In this document: one piece after another, positions 42,500-51,500 of the stretch
How the letters are laid out: every line of letters starts with the position of its first letter
How positions within the stretch are numbered: position 1 is the stretch's first letter
Assembly: GCA_963668655.2 (NCBI GenBank)
Contig: CAXXPQ010000004.1
Location: 186,001-250,000, forward strand
Reading direction: 5' to 3'
From: G963668655 sp963668655
Lineage (GTDB): Bacteria > Myxococcota_A > SURF-8
DNA length: 64,000 nt
Translations under genes and position numbers: made by a program
Notes under the pieces: generated by a model
Seen by the model: only the letters and a program-made list of their open reading frames with translations
The model's database searches: none
Told to the model about the DNA's origin: nothing

Positions 42500-43408
42500 C
42501 TATTCCAGTCGTTCCAGTCCGCGCTCCAGGAAGGCGTCGCACATTCTCGCCACGCGAACGGTTTCTTTTACGTCATGCACCCGGAGGATATGCGCCCCGG
42601 AGAAAATGGAAGCCGCCACCGCAGCCAGCGTCCCCTCCAGGCGATCTTCCACGGGAAGATCCAGAACGGCGCCGATAAACGCCTTGCGGCTGGGGCCGAT
42701 GAGCACAGGCCGTCCCAACTCGGCGAAACGATTGCATTCGCGGATCAGCCGCAGATTATGGCGGGGGGATTTCCCGAAGCCGATGCCCGGGTCCAGGACG
42801 ATGTTTTCCTCTCGTACGCCCCCGGCGGTAAGCGCCTCGATCCTCCGGAGGAAATATACGCGGATATCCTCCACCACGTCGTCGTAATGATAGGATTTCT
42901 GCATCACCTTGGGATCGTCCGCCGTGTGCATGACGATCACCGGGACTCCCGCTTCCGCCGCCAGGGAAATCATGTCCGCGTCGAAGGTCATGCCGGAGAT
43001 GTCGTTGATGATCGCGGCTCCGGCCTTCAGAGCGGCCTCGGCCACGCGGGCCTTGTAGGTATCGATGGAAATCGGTACACGGGTCCGCTCCCGCAAACTC
43101 CGGATGACAGGAACCACCCGGGAAAGTTCATCGTCCAGGGAAACCCGTTCCGACCCCGGCCGGGTGGATTCTCCGCCGATATCCAGGATATCCACGCCAT
43201 CGGCTTCCATTTGCAGGGCATGACCGACGGCCCGCTGTTCGTCGTGGAAACGCCCGCCGTCCGAAAAAGAATCCGGCGTAACGTTCACCACGCCCATCAC
43301 GTGGACTCGGGAGGTAAAATCGAAAACTTCGTTTCCCACTGAAATCGGAGCGATACCCACCTTTTCTCCCTCTTGAACGAATCCCGAATGGCCTTGCGCC
43401 GAATGCAC
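42500..43408 (-). CDS. folP: Dihydropteroate synthase
   Basis: This roughly 300-residue TIM-barrel enzyme condenses p-aminobenzoate with hydroxymethyldihydropterin pyrophosphate in folate synthesis. Signatures present are MGVVNVTPDSFSDGG, DIGGESTRPGS, and INDISGMTFD. LVLDPGIGFGKSPRHN supplies the pterin-binding and product loops, and IGPSRKAFIG is near the end. GTG 43360 has a better ribosome-binding site (GAGGGAG) than the ATG at 43408 and would remove 16 residues. It lies between ftsH and cdaA. Confidence 0.96.
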   Translation of the reverse strand: MHSAQGHSGFVQEGEKVGIAPISVGNEVFDFTSRVHVMGVVNVTPDSFSDGGRFHDEQRAVGHALQMEADGVDILDIGGESTRPGSERVSLDDELSRVVPVIRSLRERTRVPISIDTYKARVAEAALKAGAAIINDISGMTFDADMISLAAEAGVPVIVMHTADDPKVMQKSYHYDDVVEDIRVYFLRRIEALTAGGVREENIVLDPGIGFGKSPRHNLRLIRECNRFAELGRPVLIGPSRKAFIGAVLDLPVEDRLEGTLAAVAASIFSGAHILRVHDVKETVRVARMCDAFLERGLERLE

Positions 43409-43482
43409 GTCCGTTTACGGTCGAATCACCCGACCGGCCGGTCCTCGCGGGATTTTCCCCGAATCTTCACAAACGATGGTTT

Positions 43483-45423
43483 CTAGGCATTTCCGGGTTC
43501 CTCGGAACCCTTGATTCCCGGAGGAAGGATCACGCCGGAGGCGTTTTCCTTGCGCACGGGGCCGGAAGAAGAAGATTCGCCGCCGCCCGCGCTTCCTTTC
43601 GGCGCGGGTCTGGAGATCGTTTCTCCGCGCATGATCCGGTCCACCTCCGACTTGTCCAGCGTCTCGAACTCCAACAGCGCTTCCGCCATGGCGTGCAGTC
43701 TGTCCTCCGACTCCCGCAGCGCATTCATGGCGTCCTCGTAACAGCCATCGACGATCCGTCGCACCTCGCTGTCGATCTCCCTGGCCACCTCGTCTCCGTA
43801 ATCCTGATGCCGGGAGATCTCCCGTCCCAGGAAGACGTGCTCTTCCGTTTTTCCGAACGAAAGCGGCCCCAGTTTCTCGCTCATGCCCCATTGACAGACC
43901 ATCTTGCGGGCCAGAGCCGTGGCGCGTTCGATATCGTTTCCCGCCCCGGTGGTCTGCTCCTGGAACGCCAGTTCCTCCGCCGCGCGGCCTCCCATGGCGT
44001 ATCGGATGGTGTTGAGGATATAGCTGCGCGACTGCGTATACTTGTCTTCCTCGGGAAGCGTCTGCGTCAGTCCCAGAGCCATGCCCCGGGGAATGATGGT
44101 GACTTTCTGGACGGGATCGAAGTCCTTCTGCCGGGCGGCGACCACGGCATGACCGGCCTCGTGGTAAGCGGTCAGGCGTTTTTCCTTGTCGCTGATAATC
44201 ATGGATTTCCGTTCGGCTCCCAGAAGGATCTTGTCCTTGGCCATTTCGAAATCCGTCATTTCGACCTGGGTCTGATTGCGCCTTGCGGCCTGTAGGGCGG
44301 CCTCGTTGACCAGATTCTCCAGATCCGCGCCGGAAAACCCGGGCGTCCCCCGGGCGATCACGTCCAGATCGACGCTTTTCGAAAGCGGAACGTTACGGGA
44401 ATGCACTTCAAGAATGCCCCGCCGTCCGGCGAGATCCGGTTGCGGCACCACCACCCGGCGGTCGAAACGCCCCGGACGGAGCAGCGCCGGATCCAGGACA
44501 TCGGGACGGTTGGTGGCGGCCACCAGGATCACGCCCTCGTTCGATTCGAATCCGTCCATCTCCACGAGCAATTGGTTGAGCGTCTGTTCTCGCTCGTCGT
44601 GTCCGCCGCCGAGTCCGGCTCCTCGATGACGGCCCACGGCGTCGATTTCATCGATAAAAATTATGCAAGGCGCATTTTTCTTGCCTTGTTCGAAAAGGTC
44701 GCGAACCCGGCTGGCTCCCACGCCGACGAACATTTCCACGAAATCCGACCCGGAAATGGAAAAGAAGGGAACGTCGGCTTCTCCGGCGATGGCCCGGGCC
44801 AAAAGCGTTTTTCCCGTTCCGGGCGCGCCCATCAGCAAAACGCCCTTCGGAATGCGTCCGCCCAGGCTGGTGAATTTCTTCGGGGCTTTCAGAAATTCAA
44901 TGATTTCCTCGACTTCCTCCTTGGCTTCCTCGATGCCCGCCACGTCCTTGAAGGTGATTTTCTTGGCGGGAGAGTTCAACAATTTGGCCTTGGATTTCCC
45001 GAAGGACATGGCCTTGCCGCCGCCGGACTGGATCTGTCGCATGAAGAAGAAAAAGATGGCGAACAGGAAAATCATGGGCAGCCAGGAAATCAGGAACTGC
45101 TGCCAGAACAACGCTTCGTCCTCTTTTTCGAACTTCACCACCGCGCCGTTCTCGATGAGCTTGTTCAGGTACGCCTCCGAGATGGGGCCGGTGGTCTGGA
45201 ACAGCGTCCCGTCCCGCAACGTTCCCTCGATTAGTTCGCCTTTTACCAGAATGTCGGCGATGGAGCGCTCAGCCCCTTCGGCCTTCAAATCCAGTTTGGA
45301 TACGAATTCATTGAACGTGATCTCGGTCCGGTTCGAATGCGGGTCATTGACCATGTACGTGATACTCAGGAACATCAGGATCAGCAGAATCCACAAAATC
45401 GCCGTTTTCTGTCCTTGTTTCAA
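43483..45423 (-). CDS. ftsH: ATP-dependent zinc metalloprotease FtsH
   Basis: This is a 646-residue membrane AAA+ protease. Two N-terminal helices (about residues 8-24 and 110-128) flank a periplasmic domain. Walker A GAPGTGKTLLARAI, Walker B CIIFIDEIDAVG and the second region of homology RPGRFDRRVVV follow. The zinc motif is HEAGH in TAYHEAGHAVVAAR. The last 30 residues are Ser/Gly/Pro-rich. FtsH degrades unassembled membrane proteins and soluble regulators. It lies between tilS and folP. The 96-bp gap upstream has a CATACAG/CTGTATG palindrome at 45471-45489. Confidence 0.98.
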   Translation of the reverse strand: MKQGQKTAILWILLILMFLSITYMVNDPHSNRTEITFNEFVSKLDLKAEGAERSIADILVKGELIEGTLRDGTLFQTTGPISEAYLNKLIENGAVVKFEKEDEALFWQQFLISWLPMIFLFAIFFFFMRQIQSGGGKAMSFGKSKAKLLNSPAKKITFKDVAGIEEAKEEVEEIIEFLKAPKKFTSLGGRIPKGVLLMGAPGTGKTLLARAIAGEADVPFFSISGSDFVEMFVGVGASRVRDLFEQGKKNAPCIIFIDEIDAVGRHRGAGLGGGHDEREQTLNQLLVEMDGFESNEGVILVAATNRPDVLDPALLRPGRFDRRVVVPQPDLAGRRGILEVHSRNVPLSKSVDLDVIARGTPGFSGADLENLVNEAALQAARRNQTQVEMTDFEMAKDKILLGAERKSMIISDKEKRLTAYHEAGHAVVAARQKDFDPVQKVTIIPRGMALGLTQTLPEEDKYTQSRSYILNTIRYAMGGRAAEELAFQEQTTGAGNDIERATALARKMVCQWGMSEKLGPLSFGKTEEHVFLGREISRHQDYGDEVAREIDSEVRRIVDGCYEDAMNALRESEDRLHAMAEALLEFETLDKSEVDRIMRGETISRPAPKGSAGGGESSSSGPVRKENASGVILPPGIKGSEEPGNA

Positions 45424-45519
45424 CGGAACCTCACTTCATTTTTCGCAGAGAACCTTTCGGTCAACTTCGACATACAGGCATACTGTATGAGTATATCATC
45501 AAAACAGTATTCATTCCAA

Positions 45520-46905
45520 CTATTTTGACTGACCGACCGTGTATTTTATTCCAAGGACCGGGGCATCGTTTTCCGAAAGATAATATCGGCTGGAACGCCT
45601 CAATCCCACAATCCAGATCACCTCGTTTTCGACCACCAGAAGCGGGATGCGCTCCCGCCGGATTCTCGGGATTTTCATGTCGGAAAGAACCCTTGAAATC
45701 CGCCGACTTCCCAGATTCGGCAGATGAATCCGGTCTCCCCGTTTTCGAAAACGTACCGAAAGTGGCCCAGGGATCCGGTTTTCCGGAAGGAAAATATTGA
45801 AATAATTAGAGAAATCCGGATCGAGGCCCGCTTTGAGCCGAAAGCACTCCAATTCGCCTTCCGGCAGGCTCAATCGTCCGGGAACGGGCAGAATTCGTTC
45901 GAAATCCTCCTGATTCATACACTTTTCGAAGCATTCGGTCCGAAAGACCAGTTCTCCCGCTTCGCGGCGAACCTCGATTCCTCCGGGCAGGCGGATCCGC
46001 TCCGGTTTTTCCGGTGTCAGCGCGGCGCGATCGATGGCTTCCCAGTGTTCTTCCCGAAAGTATCCCCGGGCCGGGTTCCACCGGGCCACTCCTTCTCGCC
46101 AGAAGGCCGTTCGCAGGCCGTGCGGCCACGCATGCACGTCACGGACATCCAGCCGGGCGATATTTCCGTCTTTTTCCACAGTCATCCGCCCGTCCAGGCG
46201 TTCCCTGGCCGCAAACTCCAGCGCCTCCCTCGCATCCCGGAGCAGCCCGGCCGAACGGGCGATCTGCCGCGCCGCCCGGGGCGCTTCCACTTCCAATAGG
46301 GGAAGAATCCGTTTTCTGTAACGATTCCGAGTATATTTGAGATTTTCATTGCTGGAATCCTCACGCCATTCCAGTTTCCATCGCCGGGCATACGTCAGGA
46401 TTTCGGGTCGGGAAACCCCCAACAGCGGACGAACGATGTTCTCCCGTTTCATTGCCATGCCGGAGAGTCCATCCACCCCGGCCCCACGCAACAGACGTTC
46501 CAAAACGGTTTCCGCCTGGTCGTCGGCGTGGTGAGCCGTGGCGAGGATGGCGTCGCCTTCCCCGGCGAAAGCCTGAAGCAGCCGATATCGCAGTTCCCGC
46601 GCCTGTTCCTGACGATTGGCTCCAGGCGTCCAGTCCCGGGGATCGATGCGCCCGACACAACAGGAAATGCCGAGTTTTTTCGAAAGCTTACGAACGAAAT
46701 GCTCGTCTTCGTCCGATTCCTTGCCGCGCAAACCGTGGTTGACATGCCCGATGGAAAGATCCCAGAAGCGCTTGGCCGCCAAGCGCGAAAGCAGATGCGC
46801 CAGCACCACGGAATCCACGCCGCCGGACACGGCCACGAGAACCTTGCGGCCATCCGCGATCAAATCGTGGCGATCGATGGTTTCACGCACTGTTTTCAGA
46901 ATCAC
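45520..46905 (-). CDS. tilS: tRNA(Ile)-lysidine synthetase TilS
   Basis: This roughly 461-residue enzyme attaches lysine to C34 of tRNA-Ile2 so that it reads AUA. The ATP-pyrophosphatase loop AVSGGVDSVVLAHLL is near residue 25-35. LRGKESDEDEHFVR and ATAHHADDQAETVL follow, and the C-terminal TilS domain contains RISRVLSDMKIPR. GTG 46905 is preferred because GGAG lies just upstream; earlier in-frame starts fall in the terminator of the preceding gene. It leads the tilS-ftsH-folP-cdaA-cdaR-glmM run. Confidence 0.95.
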   Translation of the reverse strand: MILKTVRETIDRHDLIADGRKVLVAVSGGVDSVVLAHLLSRLAAKRFWDLSIGHVNHGLRGKESDEDEHFVRKLSKKLGISCCVGRIDPRDWTPGANRQEQARELRYRLLQAFAGEGDAILATAHHADDQAETVLERLLRGAGVDGLSGMAMKRENIVRPLLGVSRPEILTYARRWKLEWREDSSNENLKYTRNRYRKRILPLLEVEAPRAARQIARSAGLLRDAREALEFAARERLDGRMTVEKDGNIARLDVRDVHAWPHGLRTAFWREGVARWNPARGYFREEHWEAIDRAALTPEKPERIRLPGGIEVRREAGELVFRTECFEKCMNQEDFERILPVPGRLSLPEGELECFRLKAGLDPDFSNYFNIFLPENRIPGPLSVRFRKRGDRIHLPNLGSRRISRVLSDMKIPRIRRERIPLLVVENEVIWIVGLRRSSRYYLSENDAPVLGIKYTVGQSK

Positions 46906-46925
46906 GAGAACTCCAACCCACGTCA

Positions 46926-46953
46926 TGAAAAAGGCCACCCCGGGGGTGGCCTT
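46926..46953 (-). terminator. Rho-independent terminator of the 47-kb exported-protein gene
   Basis: An 11-bp stem AAGGCCACCCC/GGGGTGGCCTT is followed on the minus strand by TTTTTC. It lies 26 bp after that gene's stop and only about 20 bp before the tilS start, so tilS needs readthrough or its own promoter. Confidence 0.85.
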
Positions 46954-46978
46954 GAATTGTTGCCTGGCAAACCCGGAA

Positions 46979-47716
46979 TTATTTGAAATACATGGTTTTT
47001 ATGCGGTTTTTGAAAAGATTCTTCAACTCCGCTTCCATGGCCTTCTCGTCCCGGCTCTCGTCCCGACTGTTGTCGATCAGCACCTTGGCCAGATGAACAT
47101 CCACCTTGACATCGCCCTTGCCCGTGGCGACCACGAAGCGGAACATCTCCTTGTTCTTGATTTTATGCGCGCCTTTCTTCTTTTTGTCCTTGGCATAGGC
47201 GTTATAGCCAAACTGCATCAGGCATTCCTTGCGATCCATGGAGACATCCGACACTTCCACGCAGGAAATCTCTCCATTTTCCATGTTCTTTTTGTCGTAT
47301 TCCAGCATGGAAATCTTCGACCAGTCCATGATGAATTCGTCCATTCCGTGCTGCACGGTGGGGCCGTCGGAGAGGTTCCAGGTCGGCTCCACCAGGTGAT
47401 CCTTGATGCGCTCGGAAATCAGAAAGTTCTTCACGCGACCGCTGATGGTCTTGCCGTTGACGAGCTTGATGGTTACGGAAATCCTGCGCTCGTCGGGAGG
47501 GAAGGTCTGCTCGGGCTTCTTTTCTTCCGCCGGCTTCTTCGTCGCCTGTTCCTGCGCGGCGGCTTCTTTTTTCTCGACTTTCTTCTTTTTGAACATGTCA
47601 TCCAGGGTATCTTCGGTCAGGCCCTCCTTTCCGTCATCTTCCTGGGCGTACGCCGTTGAAAAAACGAACATCAGGGCTAGGACGAGCAGCATCCAGCGCG
47701 CATTCCTCATCTTCAT
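46979..47716 (-). CDS. Exported protein of unknown function
   Basis: This is a roughly 245-residue protein with a signal peptide (MLLVLALMFVFSTAYAQ), a lysine/glutamate-rich disordered segment (about residues 25-75) and a C-terminal beta-rich domain (DERRISVTIKLVNGKTISGR, KISMLEYDKKNMENGEI). The latter looks like a small barrel of the Sm or PilZ kind. ATG 47716 has AGGAGG upstream. A terminator follows it. The family is not recognised. Confidence 0.7.
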   Translation of the reverse strand: MKMRNARWMLLVLALMFVFSTAYAQEDDGKEGLTEDTLDDMFKKKKVEKKEAAAQEQATKKPAEEKKPEQTFPPDERRISVTIKLVNGKTISGRVKNFLISERIKDHLVEPTWNLSDGPTVQHGMDEFIMDWSKISMLEYDKKNMENGEISCVEVSDVSMDRKECLMQFGYNAYAKDKKKKGAHKIKNKEMFRFVVATGKGDVKVDVHLAKVLIDNSRDESRDEKAMEAELKNLFKNRIKTMYFK

Positions 47717-47791
47717 TTCCTCCTCACGTGTCGAACGGTTGCACCTCATCACGTCACCACATTAATCGATTTTCGTGGAAAGTCAAGCCGG

Positions 47792-48523
47792 TCAAGGCCG
47801 ATTTCCCAGAGCCGGCCCGTCCGGATCCCCGGCCTGCGCCGCGAATCTTTCCACCCAGTCCGCGATCGCCTCCGCGATACGTTCCAGGCGGTCGCGCAAA
47901 ACGGCCACGGGAATCCGGCCGCCCCCCATGGGCTTCCTTCCGATCAGTTCCAGATCCTCGCAATCTCCGTCCAGGACGAAGCGCAGGGAAGCGAAGGGAA
48001 TTCCGGCGGCGGCGGCGTGCCGGGCCACCAAAACGCCTTCCATTTCCACCACATCCGCCCCGGAAACCCTGCGGCAGGCATCCTTCTTTTCTTTCGTGTC
48101 CAGAACGGCCGCCGCCGTGGCGAAACGTCCGCTGTCCGCTCCGGGGCAGGCGGCGCGAATGCTCCGCGTCACCAATTCATCCGGGTGCAGAACGTCTCCT
48201 CCCGTTTCCGGCACGAAGCCGTCCGCGACAATGGGACGTCCCACGCCCAGGCCCCTCCTCAAAGCTCCGCAGCAGCCCACCAGAATCAGATGTCGGGGCG
48301 AGGTCAGCCGTTTCAAGCCAGCGATCCGATCGGCTGCTTCCGGGGCGCCCACCCCGCAAAGCGCCGTCAGGAGACGAACCTCTTCGCCGCCCGGGACGGA
48401 TACCCGATAGGTCCGCCATGCGTCCCGCCGTTCGCCGTACGGGACAATTTCATCGAACCTCCGCGCGACTCCGGCCAGTTCGGCGGGCATGGCCGCCAGA
48501 AGAATCACGTCCGCGTTCGCCAC
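47792..48523 (-). CDS. Nucleoside phosphorylase/nucleosidase superfamily protein, futalosine hydrolase-like
   Basis: This 243-residue enzyme of the PNP/MTAN fold has VILLAAMPAELAGVARRF, the glycine-rich LVGCCGALRRGLGVGRPIVA and the purine/ribose signature GADVVEMEGVLVARHA. A late Asp in LRFVLDGDCEDL probably protonates N7. Closest in layout are futalosine hydrolase (MqnB, menaquinone synthesis) and hopanoid-associated nucleosidase HpnG; sequence alone cannot separate them here. No other mqn or hpn gene is in the window. The start is GTG 48523 with GGAGG nine bases upstream. Confidence 0.75.
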   Translation of the reverse strand: MANADVILLAAMPAELAGVARRFDEIVPYGERRDAWRTYRVSVPGGEEVRLLTALCGVGAPEAADRIAGLKRLTSPRHLILVGCCGALRRGLGVGRPIVADGFVPETGGDVLHPDELVTRSIRAACPGADSGRFATAAAVLDTKEKKDACRRVSGADVVEMEGVLVARHAAAAGIPFASLRFVLDGDCEDLELIGRKPMGGGRIPVAVLRDRLERIAEAIADWVERFAAQAGDPDGPALGNRP

Positions 48524-48547
48524 CCGTATAACCTCCGCTCACGAAAA

Positions 48548-48573
48548 CGCCCGGATCTTTGGAGATCCGGGCG
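48548..48573 (-). terminator. Rho-independent terminator of the esterase-like lipoprotein gene
   Basis: An 11-bp perfect stem CGCCCGGATCT/AGATCCGGGCG with a TTGG loop is followed on the minus strand by TTTTC. It lies 25 bp after the lipoprotein stop and 25 bp before the next gene's start. Confidence 0.88.
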
Positions 48574-48597
48574 TGAAGGAATCCGGTTCCTGTGAAA

Positions 48598-51500
48598 TCA
48601 ATACAGAGCGTCCAGGGTCTTTCCATCCACCTGGAGGGTTTCCTCCGGACGCGTGCAGTAATTCTCGTCGATGTACTCGATCAGATCGATCATCGAATCC
48701 TCGATCTGGGCGCGCGGAACGCCGTCCACCTGATCCTGCCCCATGGGATCGTCCATGGTAGCCACGTGGTTCTGGTAGAACGTGCCCCGGAAGCATTCCC
48801 GGTGGACGTTCGCGCAGTCGCGATCCGCTTCGCAATCCTGGCGACACTGAGCCTCGTTGGGATCCGAGATGCAGGCCCGCTCGCAGTCGTCGCGGCACAA
48901 TCCCGGGCTTTCGCATTTTCCGTCCGGGAAGACGCTGATGACTTTCTGGAAGATGCCCTGTTCCATGTACCCGAAAAGGATCACGATGGCGGGGGCGAAA
49001 TCCTCCGGCGTCATGCCGTAGCCGTGGGACAGGTAGATGACGGGATAGCGGTCCGTGCAGATATCCGGCTGTCCGGAGCCGCCCTCGACGTTGTTGGTGT
49101 AATACCCCGGCGGCAGCGCTACGGAGTATTTCTGCTCGCGTTTCAGGGATTCGGAATAGAAGCGATCGTTCTGCAACAGTTCCGTGGCGTCGTAGTTGTC
49201 CACCGGTTCGAAATCGCCGTTGGGGAAGTGGGTGTTGCAGAAGGAGTAGAAGGTCTGTACGCGGAACACCACCTGGCTGGGAATGCCGACGTGCCGCCCG
49301 TCGCCTCCGTCCACGTCCGAGGTGCTGGCCTCGTGATTGCCGTAGCGGACCACGACGTTCTTGCCGATCTGGTCGTAGTTCACCTTCAGAAAGCGGAATT
49401 CGCCCAGCGAATCCGGCCGGGGCGTCTGGAGCGAGGTGAAGCCTTCATAAATGGCCGTGGGATGGCCCTCGTCGGCCAGGCGGGTGTTCAGCGCGCCGGC
49501 CAGTCCGTCCGATTCCAGAAGGAAGTTGAACAGATCCCGGATGCCGCCGTCCATCCAGATGTTCAGACGACGCAATTCCTCTTCCTCTATGGTTTCGATG
49601 CGCGTACGCGGATCGTCGGCCACGAAATTGGCCGCGCCGGGCGTCATGTCGAACCGACCGTTGCCCTCGCCGTAGTCGTAGGGACAGGCCACCGGGTCGT
49701 CGCGATCCTCCCAGGGACAGGTGTCGTCCACGCCGTCGATGCCCACATCCTGATAGGATTCCCCCTCTTCCCAGCGCCAGTTGCCTTCCTTGCCCGCGGG
49801 ATTCGTATAAGGATTGTAGTCGTCCCCGGCCGGATCGGGATTGGTTTCCGCGTCGTAGCCGGGCTCGTCCTCGTCACATAGGCCGTCGATGCCGCAGTCT
49901 TCGTACGGTTCCCAGAACTGGCGGATGACCGGCTCTCCGTAATCCCGGATGCCGTTGCCGTTGAAGTCCACCGCCAGGGCGAAGTCCATCCGGCGGCTCT
50001 GCCATTGCGGATCGTTGTATTCGTACTGGCCGGGCTCGTTCTCGTCCCAGCGATTGTTGTTTTCGCTTCCGGTGGGATTGGTCTGCTGGTTGTAATTGTC
50101 GCCGGCCGGATCGGGGTTGGTCTCCGCGTCGTAGCCGGGTTCGTCCTCGTCGCACAGGCCGTCGATGCCGCAGTCTTCGTAATTCCAATAGATCAGATAG
50201 TCGCCGCCCATGGGATCCTCTTTCGGCTTGCCGTCGCCGTCACAGAAGAGAATCACGGGATATTGTCCGGTGGGATTGTATTCGGCGTCCACGAAATTCA
50301 GGATGGGATCGCTGTAATCGGCATCGTATTGCTCGTGGGTCGTATCGCTGACCATCAGTTTCTGGAGATTCTTGCAGCCCGTGGTTTCATCCTGGAAGTA
50401 CACGTCGTCCAGGTATTTCTGGAGACGGTCGCCAGTAAGACCGGAGGCGAAATAAGGCGATTCCCGGTTGTAGCTGGACATGCTTCCAAAAGAGTAGGTC
50501 AGATCCCGGTAGATTTCCGTATAGTTGGTGCGGTCGAAGGTGCCGCCGTTGATGTCGTAGTACCAATGATTGTAGCCCTGGGCGTGTTCCTCGTTCTGGA
50601 GCACTTCCGACAGGTCCGTATGCTTGGATCCGTATTGATTGTACATCTCCCGAGGCGGAACCATGAAGCACTTTCGGATGGGATTGTGCCAGTCTTCCGC
50701 ATTGTGCTGCAATCCGCAATATCCGCATTCGATCTCGGGGTTGGTGACGAAGGCGTTGATTTCCTCCGGCGTCGCCTGACCGCCGTTGGTGATTTCATCA
50801 TAGGTGCAGAAGCCGCCCATATTGAAATGATAGATCCGATAGAGCAGATGACTCATGTCCATCAGTCCACCCATGGGGCCCAGGATGTCGAAATGATCCG
50901 CATACTTCATCCCGGTGAGGCTGGCGGGCGTGGCGCCCATGGAGATGCCCGCGAAGGCCCGGTAGGTGAAGCGCCGCTGCTCGGACGGCAGGATGTCCTC
51001 CGGGATCATGGCCTGGTAGGTTCCGAAATAATAGTTGTCGAAGCCCAGCATCTCCTTGTTGTTGTCGATGGCGATGGACGAAGGGGTTTTCGGAAGGAAG
51101 AACGGGGGGTTGCCGTCCCCGGAAACCACGCCATGCTCCGGATCCAACTGCATCACCACGTTGATGTGATAGTTGACGGCATCTTCCGAGAGCATGTCCT
51201 CCACGAACGGAATCCGGAACCTCACGTCCGTTTCCAACAGCACCTCTTCGCTCGAATCCAGGGCCGTGGCTTTGAATTCCACCGCCGGGCCCACCGGAAC
51301 CCAACCCTCCACGGTCAGATCCGCCACTTTGCGGATGGTGAGATGAATGTCTCCGTAGAGTTCATCCGAGCCGATCTCCACGCCCGTTCCGTCCAGTTCG
51401 TCTTCCGGATCGCAGATCTGGGTGATTCCGCCGTCATCGGACAGGATGTCCCTGTCGGGGTTGTGCCGATTGATCTTGCATTTCGTTCCGCCGGGACCGA

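Noticed and set aside
40613..43342. 909-codon open frame on the plus strand across glmM, cdaR, cdaA and folP
   Set aside because: It runs antisense through four well-identified genes and has a His/Gln/Asp-rich shadow composition.
45471..45489. CATACAG-n5-CTGTATG palindrome upstream of ftsH as an SOS box
   Set aside because: Spacing and sequence do not match a known LexA consensus, and ftsH is not an expected SOS gene.
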